Origin: Pseudoips prasinana
Taxonomy: Eukaryota; Arthropoda; Insecta; Lepidoptera; Nolidae
Assembly (NCBI GenBank): GCA_951640165.1
Contig: OX621246.1
Location: 459,001 to 523,000 of the forward strand
Direction of reading: 5' to 3'
DNA length: 64,000 bases
In this document: positions 44,501 to 54,129 of the stretch, piece after piece
Layout: every line of letters starts with the position of its first letter
Position numbering within the stretch: the stretch's first letter is position 1
Notes under the pieces: generated by a model
Database searches by the model: none
What the model saw: the letters and a program-made list of their open reading frames with translations, nothing else
What the model was told of the DNA's origin: nothing
Position numbers and translations under genes: made by a program

Positions 44501-46441
44501 ATGTACTATATGTACAAGGTCTTCAAGGCCCGCCGTACAAACAGAACTAAAAAGATCTCTGACTTTACCCTGCAACTTATGGAAGATAGACGGAAAATGG
44601 TTCTGACATCCTCAGATGATGCTACCAGATATCGGCAGCTCAACAGACAGATCTCAAAGTCTTTGACTCGCGACAAGCGGCAATTTAATACAATTAGTAT
44701 TAAAGAGGCCATCGAGCGGAACAAAGGCTCCAAAGTGTTCGCAAGAGCTCTGTCTGTTGGACAGAGCCAACTGACGAAGCTGAAGACTGAGGATGGTAGA
44801 ATCGTCACGTCTAAACCTGAGTTGCTGGGAGAGATCGAGAAGTTCTACGGACAGTTATACACGACAACACAGCCACCTGTCAAAAGTCATGCCTCAGATC
44901 CCAGAGCACGACTAACCCGACATTACACCGAAGACATCCCGGACGTCAGCCTGTACGAGATTAGAATGGCTCTCAAACAACTCAAGAACAACAAGGCGCC
45001 TGGTGATGATGGAGTTACAGCAGAGCTTCTGAAGGCGGGTGGTACACCAATCCTACGGGCCCTTCAGAAGTTATTTAACTCCGTCATACTAGATGGTCAA
45101 ACGCCACAAGCATGGCACAGAAGTGTGGTGGTGCTCTTCTTCAAAAAGGGCGACAAAACCCTATTGAAGAATTATAGACCCATCACACTGCTGAGCCATG
45201 TTTACAAGTTGTTTTCGAGGGTCGTTACGAACCGTCTCGCGCGCAGGTTTGACGACTTCCAGCCTCCCGAACAAGCCGGTTTCCGAAAAGGCTTTAGCAC
45301 CATAGACCACATACATACGCTGCGGCAAGTTATACAGAAGACCGAAGAGTATAACAAGCCACTGTGCTTAGCGTTTGTGGACTATGAGAAAGCCTTTGAT
45401 TCTATCGAAACATGGGCCGTGCTGAGGTCTCTCATAAGGTGCCAAATTGACTACCGATATATCGAGGTGATAAAGTGTTTGTATGAAAACGCCACTATGT
45501 CAGTGCGACTCCAGGACCAGATCTCGAAACCTATCCACTTGCAGCGAGGCGTGAGACAGGGAGATGTTATATCTCCGAAACTGTTCACCGCTGCATTGGA
45601 AGACGTCTTCAAGCTTCTGGACTGGAAAGGCTTTAGCATCAATGTCAATGGCGAGTACATCACTCACCTTCGATTTGCCGATGATATCGTAGTCATGGCT
45701 GAGACCATGGAAGACCTCGGTACAATGCTCGATGACCTCAGCAGAGTCTCTCAACAAGTGGGTCTGAAAATGAACATGGATAAGACGAAAATCATGTCAA
45801 ACGTCCATGTTGCACCCACTCAATTGAAAGTTGGTGACTCTGCAATCGAAGTTGTAGAGAACTATATTTACCTAGGACAGACCATCCAACTAGGTAGGTC
45901 CAACTTCGAGAAGGAGGTCAATCGTAGAATCCAACTCGGATGGGCAGCGTTCGGGAAGCTACGTAACATCTTCTCGTCCAAAATACCGCAGTGTCTCAAG
46001 TCGAAAGTCTTCGACCAGTGTGTGTTGCCAGTGATGACATACGGAACAGAGACGTGGTCGCTCACTATGGGCCTTATTAGAAGGCTCAAGGTCACCCAAA
46101 GAGCAATGGAGAGGGCTATGCTCGGAGTTTCCCTGCGGGATCGCATCAGAAATGTCGAAATCCGCAGGCGAACCAAAGTCACCGACATAGCCCGAAGAAT
46201 TGCCAAGCTGAAGTGGCAGTGGGCAGGGCACATAGCTCGTAGAGCCGACGGCCGTTGGGGCAGAAAGGTTCTCGAGTGGCGACCGCGAACCGGAAGACGC
46301 AGCGTGGGCAGGCCCCCTACAAGATGGACCGATGATCTTGTGCGGGTCGCTGGAAATCGCTGGATGCGGATAGCGCAAGACCGGCAATTGTGGAGATCTT
46401 TGGGGGAGGCCTTTGTCCAGCAGTGGACGTCTTTCGGCTGA
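44501..46441 (+). CDS. RTE-type reverse transcriptase, N-terminally truncated, frame open
   Basis: The polymerase part of an RTE LINE ORF2, which copies LINE RNA at nicked chromosomal DNA. Visible blocks: LKQLKNNKAPGDDGVTAELL, VVVLFFKKGDKTLLKNYRPI, EQAGFRKGFSTIDHIHTLRQ, LAFVDYEKAFDSIE, LQRGVRQGDVISPKLFTAAL, the catalytic LRFADDIVVMAE, and NYIYLGQTIQL. The C-terminus has the AGHIARRADGRWGRKVLEW and GRPPTRWTDDLVRVAG blocks characteristic of this clade. All RT catalytic residues look present and there are no stops. The first in-frame ATG is at 44501, but the natural protein starts upstream in the lost endonuclease, so this is probably not translated as such. The degraded copies at 39.2 and 39.7 kb are relatives. 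Confidence 0.88.
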   Translation: MYYMYKVFKARRTNRTKKISDFTLQLMEDRRKMVLTSSDDATRYRQLNRQISKSLTRDKRQFNTISIKEAIERNKGSKVFARALSVGQSQLTKLKTEDGRIVTSKPELLGEIEKFYGQLYTTTQPPVKSHASDPRARLTRHYTEDIPDVSLYEIRMALKQLKNNKAPGDDGVTAELLKAGGTPILRALQKLFNSVILDGQTPQAWHRSVVVLFFKKGDKTLLKNYRPITLLSHVYKLFSRVVTNRLARRFDDFQPPEQAGFRKGFSTIDHIHTLRQVIQKTEEYNKPLCLAFVDYEKAFDSIETWAVLRSLIRCQIDYRYIEVIKCLYENATMSVRLQDQISKPIHLQRGVRQGDVISPKLFTAALEDVFKLLDWKGFSINVNGEYITHLRFADDIVVMAETMEDLGTMLDDLSRVSQQVGLKMNMDKTKIMSNVHVAPTQLKVGDSAIEVVENYIYLGQTIQLGRSNFEKEVNRRIQLGWAAFGKLRNIFSSKIPQCLKSKVFDQCVLPVMTYGTETWSLTMGLIRRLKVTQRAMERAMLGVSLRDRIRNVEIRRRTKVTDIARRIAKLKWQWAGHIARRADGRWGRKVLEWRPRTGRRSVGRPPTRWTDDLVRVAGNRWMRIAQDRQLWRSLGEAFVQQWTSFG

Positions 46442-46459
46442 TATGATGATGATGACTAT
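44501..46459 (+). mobile_element. 5'-truncated RTE-clade LINE
   Basis: One uninterrupted frame of 646 codons (44501-46441) with a short 3' end GCTGATATGATGATGATGA. The endonuclease half of ORF2 is missing, so the copy was truncated on insertion. RTE elements typically end in such short repeats. It lies between two putative exons of the candidate gene at 43.8 and 46.7 kb. Confidence 0.88.
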
Positions 46460-46464
46460 ATGTA

Positions 46465-46599
46465 CAGACGCCAGCACATCAAACTACCCCAATCTGACAA
46501 ATTTCCCCAAATGAAAGTGAACCTTATGCTTTTGTGATAAAGTTGAAAATCTATAAACGAAATTAGACAGATTGGGGTAGTTGGATGTGCGGGCGTCTA
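46465..46599. mobile_element. MITE M, complete, TA-flanked
   Basis: 135 bp with about 40-bp inverted ends (CAGACGCCAGCACATCAAAC and the reverse complement of GTTGGATGTGCGGGCGTCT) and TA on both sides. The duplication points to a Tc1/mariner-type transposase acting in trans. Relatives at 36392 and 10844. Confidence 0.82.
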
Positions 46600-46713
46600 T
46601 ATGTTAGGTCTGTTATTGGCCGTTATAGTTTGCTAAAATGATACCGAAGTAGTGCGTGGTATGTGTGAGCCAGTACAGTGTGATGAACCTTAGCAGTGGT
46701 TTGTGTGTGGCAG

Positions 46714-46769
46714 GTCGTGGTGCGCAGGCGCACGGCGCCGCCGACGACACCGACACGACAGGCAGCGTG
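46714..46769 (+). CDS. Candidate small exon of the unrecognised gene
   Basis: A GC-rich 56-bp island between TGTGTGTGGCAG (acceptor, 46713) and GCGTG|GTAAGT (perfect donor, 46769/46770). In the phase left by the 43.8-kb exon it reads RSWCAGARR followed by Arg/His-rich sequence. In another phase it reads RGAQAHGAADDTDTTGSV, which looks more protein-like. The two exons may therefore not join directly. Confidence 0.3.
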
Positions 46770-47447
46770 GTAAGTCACTTTCTTCCACTATTTCACCATT
46801 ATAGCAAACGAATCTGTTCCCCAATTTAGTTATGTTTTTGTGTTTCTCATAAAAGCTTTTTTGGGCATAGCGCACGAAATACAAGTGTAGGTAGGTAAAA
46901 CACACGTATTTCGTGACAGAAGGCAATGATAGAAATTACTGCCAAACTATTGTTACTCGGAAAAGAACAACGAGAAGATGGAAAGCATTTGCGGGTTCGA
47001 TTCCCGTTTCGAATAGTAAAGTACGTAAATTGTTTTGCATTCAGCTCATGGAAAAAGGTAAAATGAAACAATAAAATATTTTTTGAACACATTGAAATGG
47101 CGTTAAGCAATAGAATAGAGCTGTAACAAACCGTATGTACTCGATACCCAATAGTAGGTACGCCATCTAGTACCGAGTAACGAAACGTTACCCACGAATG
47201 CGTTTAGTTACTCGCATTTATTGTATTTGGGAACTGATGTTAGTTTGATTGATTGTGAAAAGAAATACAACTGTTTCAGTTCGCGCAAATACATTTGGTG
47301 CAGGAATTGAAACAGTTTGCTGATCGCGCGTTATATCGTACGTAACGTGCGTTTTGGAAATCACGGAAAAGTGCGCGCGAGGGTATTTTTCGGTGATTCA
47401 ACGTGAATTCTAGAGAACGATGTTTGTTTACTTTTTGTTACCTTAAT
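46770..47447. other. No gene recognised
   Basis: A B-box-like GCGGGTTCGATTCCCG at 46989-47004 without a recognisable A box; otherwise AT-rich. Confidence 0.5.
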
Positions 47448-48236
47448 TTTTTTTTATTATTTATTTATTCAGGAAACATACAGTCGTTAACAAACAATAC
47501 AATATAAGACCAAATTACAATAAGACCAAAAAGTTCCATTAATTAGTTACGAATATAAGAACTGAGACACAAAAGTCGAATACCTACTTAATACAATATA
47601 AACAAAAGAAATTAAAAGTAATGTCTACACAAATACAATAAAAATAATAATAATACAAAAAAACGGAAATAAAGGCTAACCGTTGTTATCGTGAAATGTC
47701 TGTTGCATCGTTAATTGACCAATACAATATACACTTCTTCTACAATATATCTGGTATTATGAAAACAAAACCGTAATTTAGGTATTTAAAAATCTAGAAG
47801 TAACCTTGTAAATTATGTCACCCACTTTCTTCTTGAAACTATCCAGAGACAAAGCAAATATGTCCACATCTTCCAGTAGTTCTATGTATTTTCTACATGA
47901 ACGTCTAATAAATGTGTTTCTAGCGTAATTCGTTCTACATGGTAATATCCGAAAAGTGGTTTTAGAACGGGAGGAGATTCGAGGTACATTAATATTAATG
48001 TTTTCCACCAAAGATGCTGAGTCAATTTTATTATTTAATATTTTATATAGAAATATTTCATCTAGATAAATACGTCTCCGATGTAATGAGACCATTTTAA
48101 ATCTACGAGAGGAAGAATCATAATCGGTGAACGGATGACCGGACCGATATGACAAGGCCTTTAAGAATTTATTTTGTATTTTCTCTAACATGTCAATATG
48201 TATTGAGTACTGTGGACTCCACACAACACTCGCAAA
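47448..48236 (-). pseudogene. LINE 3' end with open ORF2 C-terminus
   Basis: A 148-codon minus-strand frame (48224-47778) begins MWSPQYSIHIDMLEKIQNKF and contains FKMVSLHRRRIYLDEIFLYK and RTNYARNTFIRRSCR, the C-terminal domain after the RT of jockey/CR1-like LINEs. About 330 bp of AT-rich 3' UTR follows down to the AATAAATAAATAATA-type tail near 47450. Truncated at the 5' side around 48236. Confidence 0.78.
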
Positions 48237-48793
48237 TTAACTAAAGAAATTGTTTAGACAAACATTGAGATTGGAAAATTAAAAAGGTAGGTCAAGGTAG
48301 TAGGTACCTATATTTCTATTTATCTGTTCTATTTATCTACTTAATCTAACTAAATTTAGATTTACACATCTGGTATAAGATGCAATAAACATATGTAGCT
48401 AGGTATGTGACGCATGTTTTCTATCTACTAAGTAGGTACTATGATGATTGGCAACGTCAACATTATACCATTCGCGATACCCAATACGCCTCGACACGCA
48501 TCTTTATTTTATTATTAGCTATTTTTTGATACTTTTACACGTCTTTTACGCAAGTCGGCTTTACACGGCGGCGGCGCTGCGATGTCACGTCGGGGGACTC
48601 AAGCGCGGCCACCCTTGTTTATTGTGTGCCAGGGAGGCGCGGGGGCCGGTGCGGGGCGGGGCGGGGGAAAGGCGATACAATAAATAAGTCGCACGTTATC
48701 GCGTAATTGGCGTCAACACTCGCCATAGAATCCGTGGCGACGTCAGCTCCTGCGTCCACTTAGCACTCCGGCGGCGCGGCGATTACCATTACA
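48237..48793. other. No gene recognised; CpG-rich patch
   Basis: 48560-48670 and 48720-48785 are CpG-rich (GCGGGGGCCGGTGCGGGGCG). Possible regulatory segment; no protein recognised. Confidence 0.4.
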
Positions 48794-48855
48794 AACTTGT
48801 GTGCTTATAATTGTTCTGTTTCACCTGAAACAGAACAATTATAAGCACACAAGTT
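48794..48855. repeat. Perfect 30-bp palindrome with 2-nt spacer
   Basis: The arms (48794-48823 and 48826-48855) are exact reverse complements, from AACTTGTGTGCTTATAATTG to the central CC. Confidence 0.92.
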
Positions 48856-48868
48856 CTCAAGTTCACAA

Positions 48869-48910
48869 GAGTGTCTTAAATCAGAATAGGTATTCTGATT
48901 TGAGACACTC
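48869..48910. repeat. 20-bp palindrome with 2-nt spacer
   Basis: GAGTGTCTTAAATCAGAATA and TATTCTGATTTGAGACACTC around GG, one mismatch. It lies 13 bp after the previous palindrome. Confidence 0.9.
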
Positions 48911-48934
48911 GATGTTTTCACTATTTTTTGCTTT

Positions 48935-49030
48935 ATTTACTTGGTAGCCGCTCAGAAAAGCTATTGAGTATCGTTCTTAGCGATGGAATACAAATTCTAA
49001 ACAATTATTTCAAACGGTTACCAAGTAAAT
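48935..49030. repeat. 16-bp inverted repeat, 64-bp spacer
   Basis: ATTTACTTGGTAGCCG and CGGTTACCAAGTAAAT, one mismatch. Third inverted repeat of a cluster within 240 bp. Confidence 0.8.
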
Positions 49031-49635
49031 GTAAATATAATAACTTAACATTCTTTTTGAGAGAACATAGATATCCTTTAAAACTTAGCACATTAAAGTT
49101 TAATTAAGTTCACAATAATTAGGCGTCGAGAAAATACCCTACTCGCCAATAGCGAGGCGAGGACAACCGAAACTAGTAAGTATAACATATTCCTGAGGGA
49201 TTCCCAGCGCGCCATGCCCAACTAATGTCACTCACCATCCCTCAGGTACAATCTGCGGTAGTTATTTGTCATTACTTACTATTTCGTCTGTAATTGCACG
49301 GACAAACACTTGCGTTGCGCAAACAGGTCACTGAGCCGCAGCCGGACCACTGAGACTGTGAAATCTACACCTAGCCCATGCAGAGCCCTGTAGAGTCGCC
49401 TTGCTTCGTCAGACCATGGCATTTCTTGCTCTGCCTCCCTACCGAAGGATAGGACGGCGAGTCCGTTGCCCACGGTTGTCACATCCGCATGGGTACCTAC
49501 GCCGCTGTGGAGGTGATACTCCCTAAGATTTACAATCTTTCTCCTCGCGATTATGTAGAGTTTTAGTATTTAAAAGCCTCGACCGCCGCATTTCTACGGG
49601 ATGTACAATCTCATCAGTAAAGAGCGGGGGTGATG
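49031..49635. other. No gene recognised; left flank of the LTR element
   Basis: A minus-strand frame at 49482-49279 (with MPWSDEARRLYRALHGLG) is open and GC-richer than its flanks but matches nothing I know. It ends at the CACT target site (49636-49639). Confidence 0.4.
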
Positions 49636-49639
49636 CACT

Positions 49640-50351
49640 TGATAGATTATTACAATCTTTTTCTTTAATTGGACACAAATAAAAACATTCCTACAATAAT
49701 TATAACCTTGTTTACATGTGAAACCTAACATTACAACTGTTTAATATCGAAATCTGATAAATAATATTACGAAATAAGTCTATAACATAAGTTTAAACTG
49801 TGTTCTTTTGTTGTTGATTTGAATAATATCATATTTAACTGTTTAACGTGATTTGTTTACTAATTATACCATTGTAAGACCGAGTATGTAATTTAACTAA
49901 TTAATTACAACATATTTACGCTATTTTTCTATAATTTTATCATGGTTTTATGTTAAAATGCAAGTATTAACGAGTCTGTATGAAAATCGTACGATGTGAC
50001 GTCACTTGTTTATCACTGGCGTACTGGCTATAAAAACCCGCCCCTCCGCCGTCCTCGACACATTCGCTCCGGAGCAGCCACACCGAACAGACCTAAGTTA
50101 AGTAACCTAATGTATATTTTTGGTAAATACTATTTAATTTATTTTTATTATATGATTGACGTACATATGTATATGCTTCAAACTGTGATTTGTGTATGCT
50201 TCAACTAATGTAATGTAAAATATATTTTATATTCTATATTAGTGTCTATAAAATAAATAACCAATTCAAGTATCTGAATTTTAAATAAATAAATTATTAA
50301 CCCCTTAGTTTGTTTATTATTTTTATCTCTTCAAAATATATTTAGCTCACA
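49640..50351 (+). repeat. 5' LTR with promoter
   Basis: Starts TGATAG and ends CTCACA. It contains a perfect TGACGTCA (CRE/ATF-type) palindrome at 49997-50004, a TATAAAAA box at 50029-50036 and, downstream, AATAAA at 50252. These fit a pol II promoter and polyadenylation signal in U3-R order. Candidate transcription start near ACATTCGCTCC (about 50060). Confidence 0.93.
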
Positions 50352-50369
50352 TCAGAAGTGGGATAAGAA
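50352..50369 (+). promoter_or_regulatory. Presumed primer-binding site
   Basis: TCAGAAGTGGGATAAGAA directly follows the 5' LTR, where reverse transcription is primed by a tRNA. I do not assign the tRNA. Confidence 0.5.
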
Positions 50370-50404
50370 CCCGTTTTATACACTTTTTCGAAAAACTGTT
50401 ACAG

Positions 50405-51214
50405 ATGGATCCTGCTGTGTTGGAGAGTCTCCTGAAAGCCATCCGTGATGCTGTAGCCGGTAATCGCAGTGAAGATGACGTCGTGTTGCCGCCGTTTGAT
50501 CCGGAAAATAACGACAATGGTGCGGAAGGCTGGTGCAAAAACATCGAGACCGTAGCCAAGGACCGTGGATGGAGCAGCATCACTACTGTCAGCAAAGCAG
50601 GTAAAGCCCTTAAGGGCTCTGCTCTTTTATGGTTTGAGACTTGGGACCCAGATGAGGGTAGAACATGGGATACCTTTAAGACAAGTATCAAAGATTTGTA
50701 CCCCGAGAAAAAGAATCTTTCAGAAAAACTTTCAAAAGCTGTAGTTTATACCTCGGACGTAGCAGAAACCTATTGTGAATATGCTAGGGAAAAGCTAAGG
50801 TTATTACGTAATACTAAAGTAGCATTTTCTGAGGGACAGCTAGTCGAGCTTGTTTGTGGAGGTATATCAGATATTAATATTAGAATGGCATCGTTTAACA
50901 GTCGTGTTAACAGTACATCGGAACTTATTTCTCTTTTTACCACGTATACTAAAAACTCCAGAAAACGCCCATCCGAAACGAATAACGAACCTCATTCTTC
51001 AACTACTAAGCGTCTTAAGTCTGAAAATTCACACTCTTTCAAGCCACCTACTTGTTTTCAGTGTAATAAAACTGGTCATGTTAGATCTCAGTGCTTTAAA
51101 AATAAAAACCAATATACCCCAAATTCCGAAATGCCTAAGGTTCAATGTTCCTACTGCAAAAAGGTTGGTCATGATGAGTCAGTTTGTTTTTTTAAGAAAA
51201 AAGATGCGACATAA
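50405..51214 (+). CDS. Gag with two CCHC zinc knuckles
   Basis: 269 codons from an ATG 54 bp after the LTR. It forms the particle that packages the element RNA. The N-terminal two thirds match the retrotransposon gag fold in layout (WCKNIETVAKDRGW, ALLWFETWDPDEGRTWDTFK, EYAREKLRLL). Two zinc knuckles follow: CFQCNKTGHVRSQC and CSYCKKVGHDESVC. A lysine/serine-rich hinge precedes them. Intact, unlike the downstream frames. No trace of a host gene. Confidence 0.92.
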   Translation: MDPAVLESLLKAIRDAVAGNRSEDDVVLPPFDPENNDNGAEGWCKNIETVAKDRGWSSITTVSKAGKALKGSALLWFETWDPDEGRTWDTFKTSIKDLYPEKKNLSEKLSKAVVYTSDVAETYCEYAREKLRLLRNTKVAFSEGQLVELVCGGISDINIRMASFNSRVNSTSELISLFTTYTKNSRKRPSETNNEPHSSTTKRLKSENSHSFKPPTCFQCNKTGHVRSQCFKNKNQYTPNSEMPKVQCSYCKKVGHDESVCFFKKKDAT

Positions 51215-51269
51215 ATTAGTAACTCTAGTAACGTCAATTGTTCCACAGATGGTAACTTATAGCTGACTG

Positions 51270-51698
51270 ATGATACTAATAGATTCGGGTGCTAGTTGTA
51301 GTATATTGAAAGAGTCAATTGCAAATAGTTTTGGTCGTAGTTTAGAACCCACATCATTAAAAGGAATAGGAAATGGAACCATTCTAATCTCCTCAAAGAT
51401 CAGTTTACCTGTCAGATTCAAATTCTGTGCAGCAAATAATTCAGATTGTCATTATGATTGCTTGATAGGTAGAAATGCGGTCCAAAATCCAAACGTAGCT
51501 ATTGTTTTAGATTCCAGTGGTTGTAAATTAGAACGAATAAACTATACAGGATTAGTTAATACTAAAAGTATTCCTAACGCGATAGATAATCATACTCAGG
51601 AATTAGTGGAGTTAATAAGTCATCTTGATTTAAGCCTACAACATAAAATAAGAAATATTTTTGATAAATTTCCAAAAGTGATGCCAAATTCCAACTAA
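51270..51698 (+). pseudogene. Retroviral-type aspartic protease domain
   Basis: LIDSGASCSIL carries the DSG catalytic aspartate, and LIGRNAVQ resembles the second conserved strand of the monomer. It would cut the Gag-Pol polyprotein. It is separated from gag by stops at 51213 and about 51260, where a programmed or accidental frame change would be needed. The frame ends just as the RT should begin. Confidence 0.8.
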
Positions 51699-51699
51699 T

Positions 51700-52020
51700 T
51701 CGGTACCGTTAATACGGGTCCCTATAAAAGAAGAATGTATTAAATATACTGCTTTTGTTACACCTGATAGGTATTTTGAATTTCTTAAAATGACATTTGG
51801 AATTTGCAACGGTCCCCCTGTCTTTCAGCGGGCTATTAATAAGGCAGTTAAAAACCTGAATTTTTTGTTAGTGTATATCGATGACTTGCTGATTCCATTT
51901 TCCGAAATAGCGCAGGGTTTAGAATACCTCTAACAAACCATTGAGGCCCTATGTTTGTCAGGATTTACCATAAATTTATAAAAAAAAAAAAGTAATTTCT
52001 TTGTACTAGTGTATAGACTA
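51700..52020 (+). pseudogene. Reverse transcriptase remnant
   Basis: Only the middle of the palm is left: FLKMTFGICNGPPVFQRAIN, then the catalytic LVYIDDLLIPF, followed by stops (about 51930 and 51979) and a run of 12 A at 51980. The N-terminal fingers expected between the protease and this block are deleted. Inactive as read. Confidence 0.82.
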
Positions 52021-52021
52021 C

Positions 52022-52696
52022 TTGGCTAGGCATATTTCTAGTGACGGTGTTAAGCCGAGCAACGATAAAGTTAATGCTTTAACTAACTCCCCAGTCCCAG
52101 GTACAGTGAAAGAAGTCCGCCAGTTCATGGGACTGGCGAGCTATTTCAGAAAATTTATACCTGAATTTGCATATCGCTCGGCTTGTATCACTAAACTCAC
52201 AAAAAAGGACCAGAAATGGCAATGGGGGTCCGAACAGGATGCGGCTCGAGAATACGTTATAAAACATTTAGTTTCCAAACCACTGTTGAATATATTTAAC
52301 CCAGAATTAACCACTGAACTACACACAGATGCTAGCAGCATTGGATACGGTGCCATACTTTTAAAAAAAAAGGATAACCAGTGCCGTGTCATAGCATATT
52401 TTAGTAAACGTACTTCTCCAGCCGAATCTAAATACCCCTCATACGAATTAGAAACGTTAGCTATTTTTAATGCTCTTAAACAATTTTGGATTTATTTACT
52501 AGGTATAAAATTTACTATTATTACGAATTGTAATTCCATTAAATCGACCATGAATAAAAGAGATATTTCTCCTCGTGTAGCAAGATGGTGGACGTATATG
52601 CAAGATTTTACCTTTGATATCGTATATAAAAAGGGTAAATTCATTGCTCACGTTGATTATCTTAGTCGTAATTCAGTGATCACATCTGCAGAATAG
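52022..52696 (+). pseudogene. RT thumb and RNase H domain
   Basis: Begins with the ISSDGVKPSNDKVNAL and VRQFMGLASYFRKFIPEFA thumb blocks of Ty3/Gypsy polymerases. RNase H follows with LHTDASSIGYGAIL, SKRTSPAESKYPSYELETLA and a terminal HVDYLSRN. The middle catalytic acidic residues are partly recognisable (TNCNSIK stands where TDCNALK-type text is usual, so one Asp appears changed to Asn). The frame is open for 224 codons. Confidence 0.85.
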
Positions 52697-52737
52697 TCAG
52701 CAGTAATTAATATAATTCATGAACTTCAATAGGTTTA

Positions 52738-53388
52738 GTGTGTGTAGAGGGTAAAGGTCATTCGGGACCAAAACAAGGCTTCCTTCACCCTTTAGAGAAA
52801 ACCATACCATTTGACACGTTACATTTAGATTGTACAGGACCTTTTAGTATTTCTTCCGAAGGTTATAAACATGTTTTAATAATAGTCGATGGCTTTACCA
52901 AACACTGTTTACTCAAACCACTTAGGACGCTTAACGGTCAAGAATTAGTCCCAATCTTGCGAGAAAACTTAACTTTGTTCGGTACACCTACCATGATAGT
53001 AACTGACAGAGGCACAAATTTTACTTCTGATCACGTACGATCATTACTTAGAGATATGCAAATAAATCACCATATGATAGCCACAGGTACTCCTAGAAGC
53101 ATCGGCCAAGTTGAAAAATATGTTGGTACCATAATTAATATGTTAACCACTACTGTTAACGATTCTTCAGAATGGCCAAGCGTTTTGTGGAAAATACAAT
53201 TGTGTCCGAATACTACTATACAAAAAACAACAGATTTTGCACCAACAAGGTTATTAATTGGTTGCAACGGAAATATGCCTCCATTTCAGGCTCGTCTAGA
53301 TGAAATACAGGATAGTGAATCCGTTCGAGACACTGATTTTGAAGCTGATAGGGATTTAATTAGGCAACGTCTTAGAGATGCTGTATAA
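52738..53388 (+). pseudogene. Integrase core, N-terminal zinc domain missing
   Basis: DDE integrase blocks: LHLDCTGPFS, IVTDRGTNFTS and the glutamate in IGQVEKYVGTI. These would join the cDNA ends to the chromosome. The HHCC zinc domain expected before them is absent, replaced by a short unrelated lead. The C-terminal part continues in another frame at 53380-53555 with the FKGPYEIIDI block (GPY/F type), so there is a frameshift near 53385. Confidence 0.85.
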
Positions 53389-53820
53389 AAAACGATTTGA
53401 TAGTACTCGTGGAAATAATATGGTTTTCAATATAGGTGATATAGTCTATGTAAATCAAAACCACAGAAGACATGATAAATTAAGTCCTACATTCAAAGGA
53501 CCTTACGAAATAATTGATATTTCAAAGCATGATAGTTTCTCTGAAGGGGCTTAATACATTAAGGAATCTTACTGTGGCAAAAGCAAAGTTAAGGCTTTGG
53601 CCGGGAGAATGGGTTGAACAAAATTCTTCTTTTGCGGAGTCCCCATAGCTCCAGGATCAAGAACCATGATAGATTATTGTTTTTGTTATTATATTACAAT
53701 TTCTTTTTGTTTTTGCTACAGGACCATACTTTGTGTTGTTACATTTTTGTGAATTCTTTATTTATGTTAGATTATGTTATAATTAAGCAAAATAATTGTG
53801 AAAATATAGATATTATACAG

Positions 53821-54060
53821 TCTGAAACTCACTCGCAGCAGGTGATAGGACTGGTATGCCAAGGCCGGAGGCTATTGTATGAACTGCTGGTCGGTCACTG
53901 CCCTGATGCCAATCTGAAATTCATTCGCAGCAGGTGATAGGATTGGTATGCCAAGGCCAGAGGCTATTGTATGAATTGCTGGTCGGTCACTGCCCTGATA
54001 TTAGTTTGAAATTCATGTGCAGCAAGTGATAGAACTAATATGCCAAGGCCAGAGACTTCT
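53821..54060 (+). repeat. 92-bp tandem repeat, about 2.6 copies
   Basis: Units start at 53821, 53913 and 54005 and contain GCAGCAGGTGATAGGA, TATGCCAAGGCC and GGTCGGTCACTGCCCTGAT. They lie between the integrase and the 3' LTR and are followed by about 20 A (54063-54082). Noncoding. Confidence 0.88.
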
Positions 54061-54129
54061 TGAAAAAAAAAAAAAAAAAAAAATTATAACTTGGGTACTT
54101 CGAGAGCGAAGTACAGGTCAGTCTGGCCG

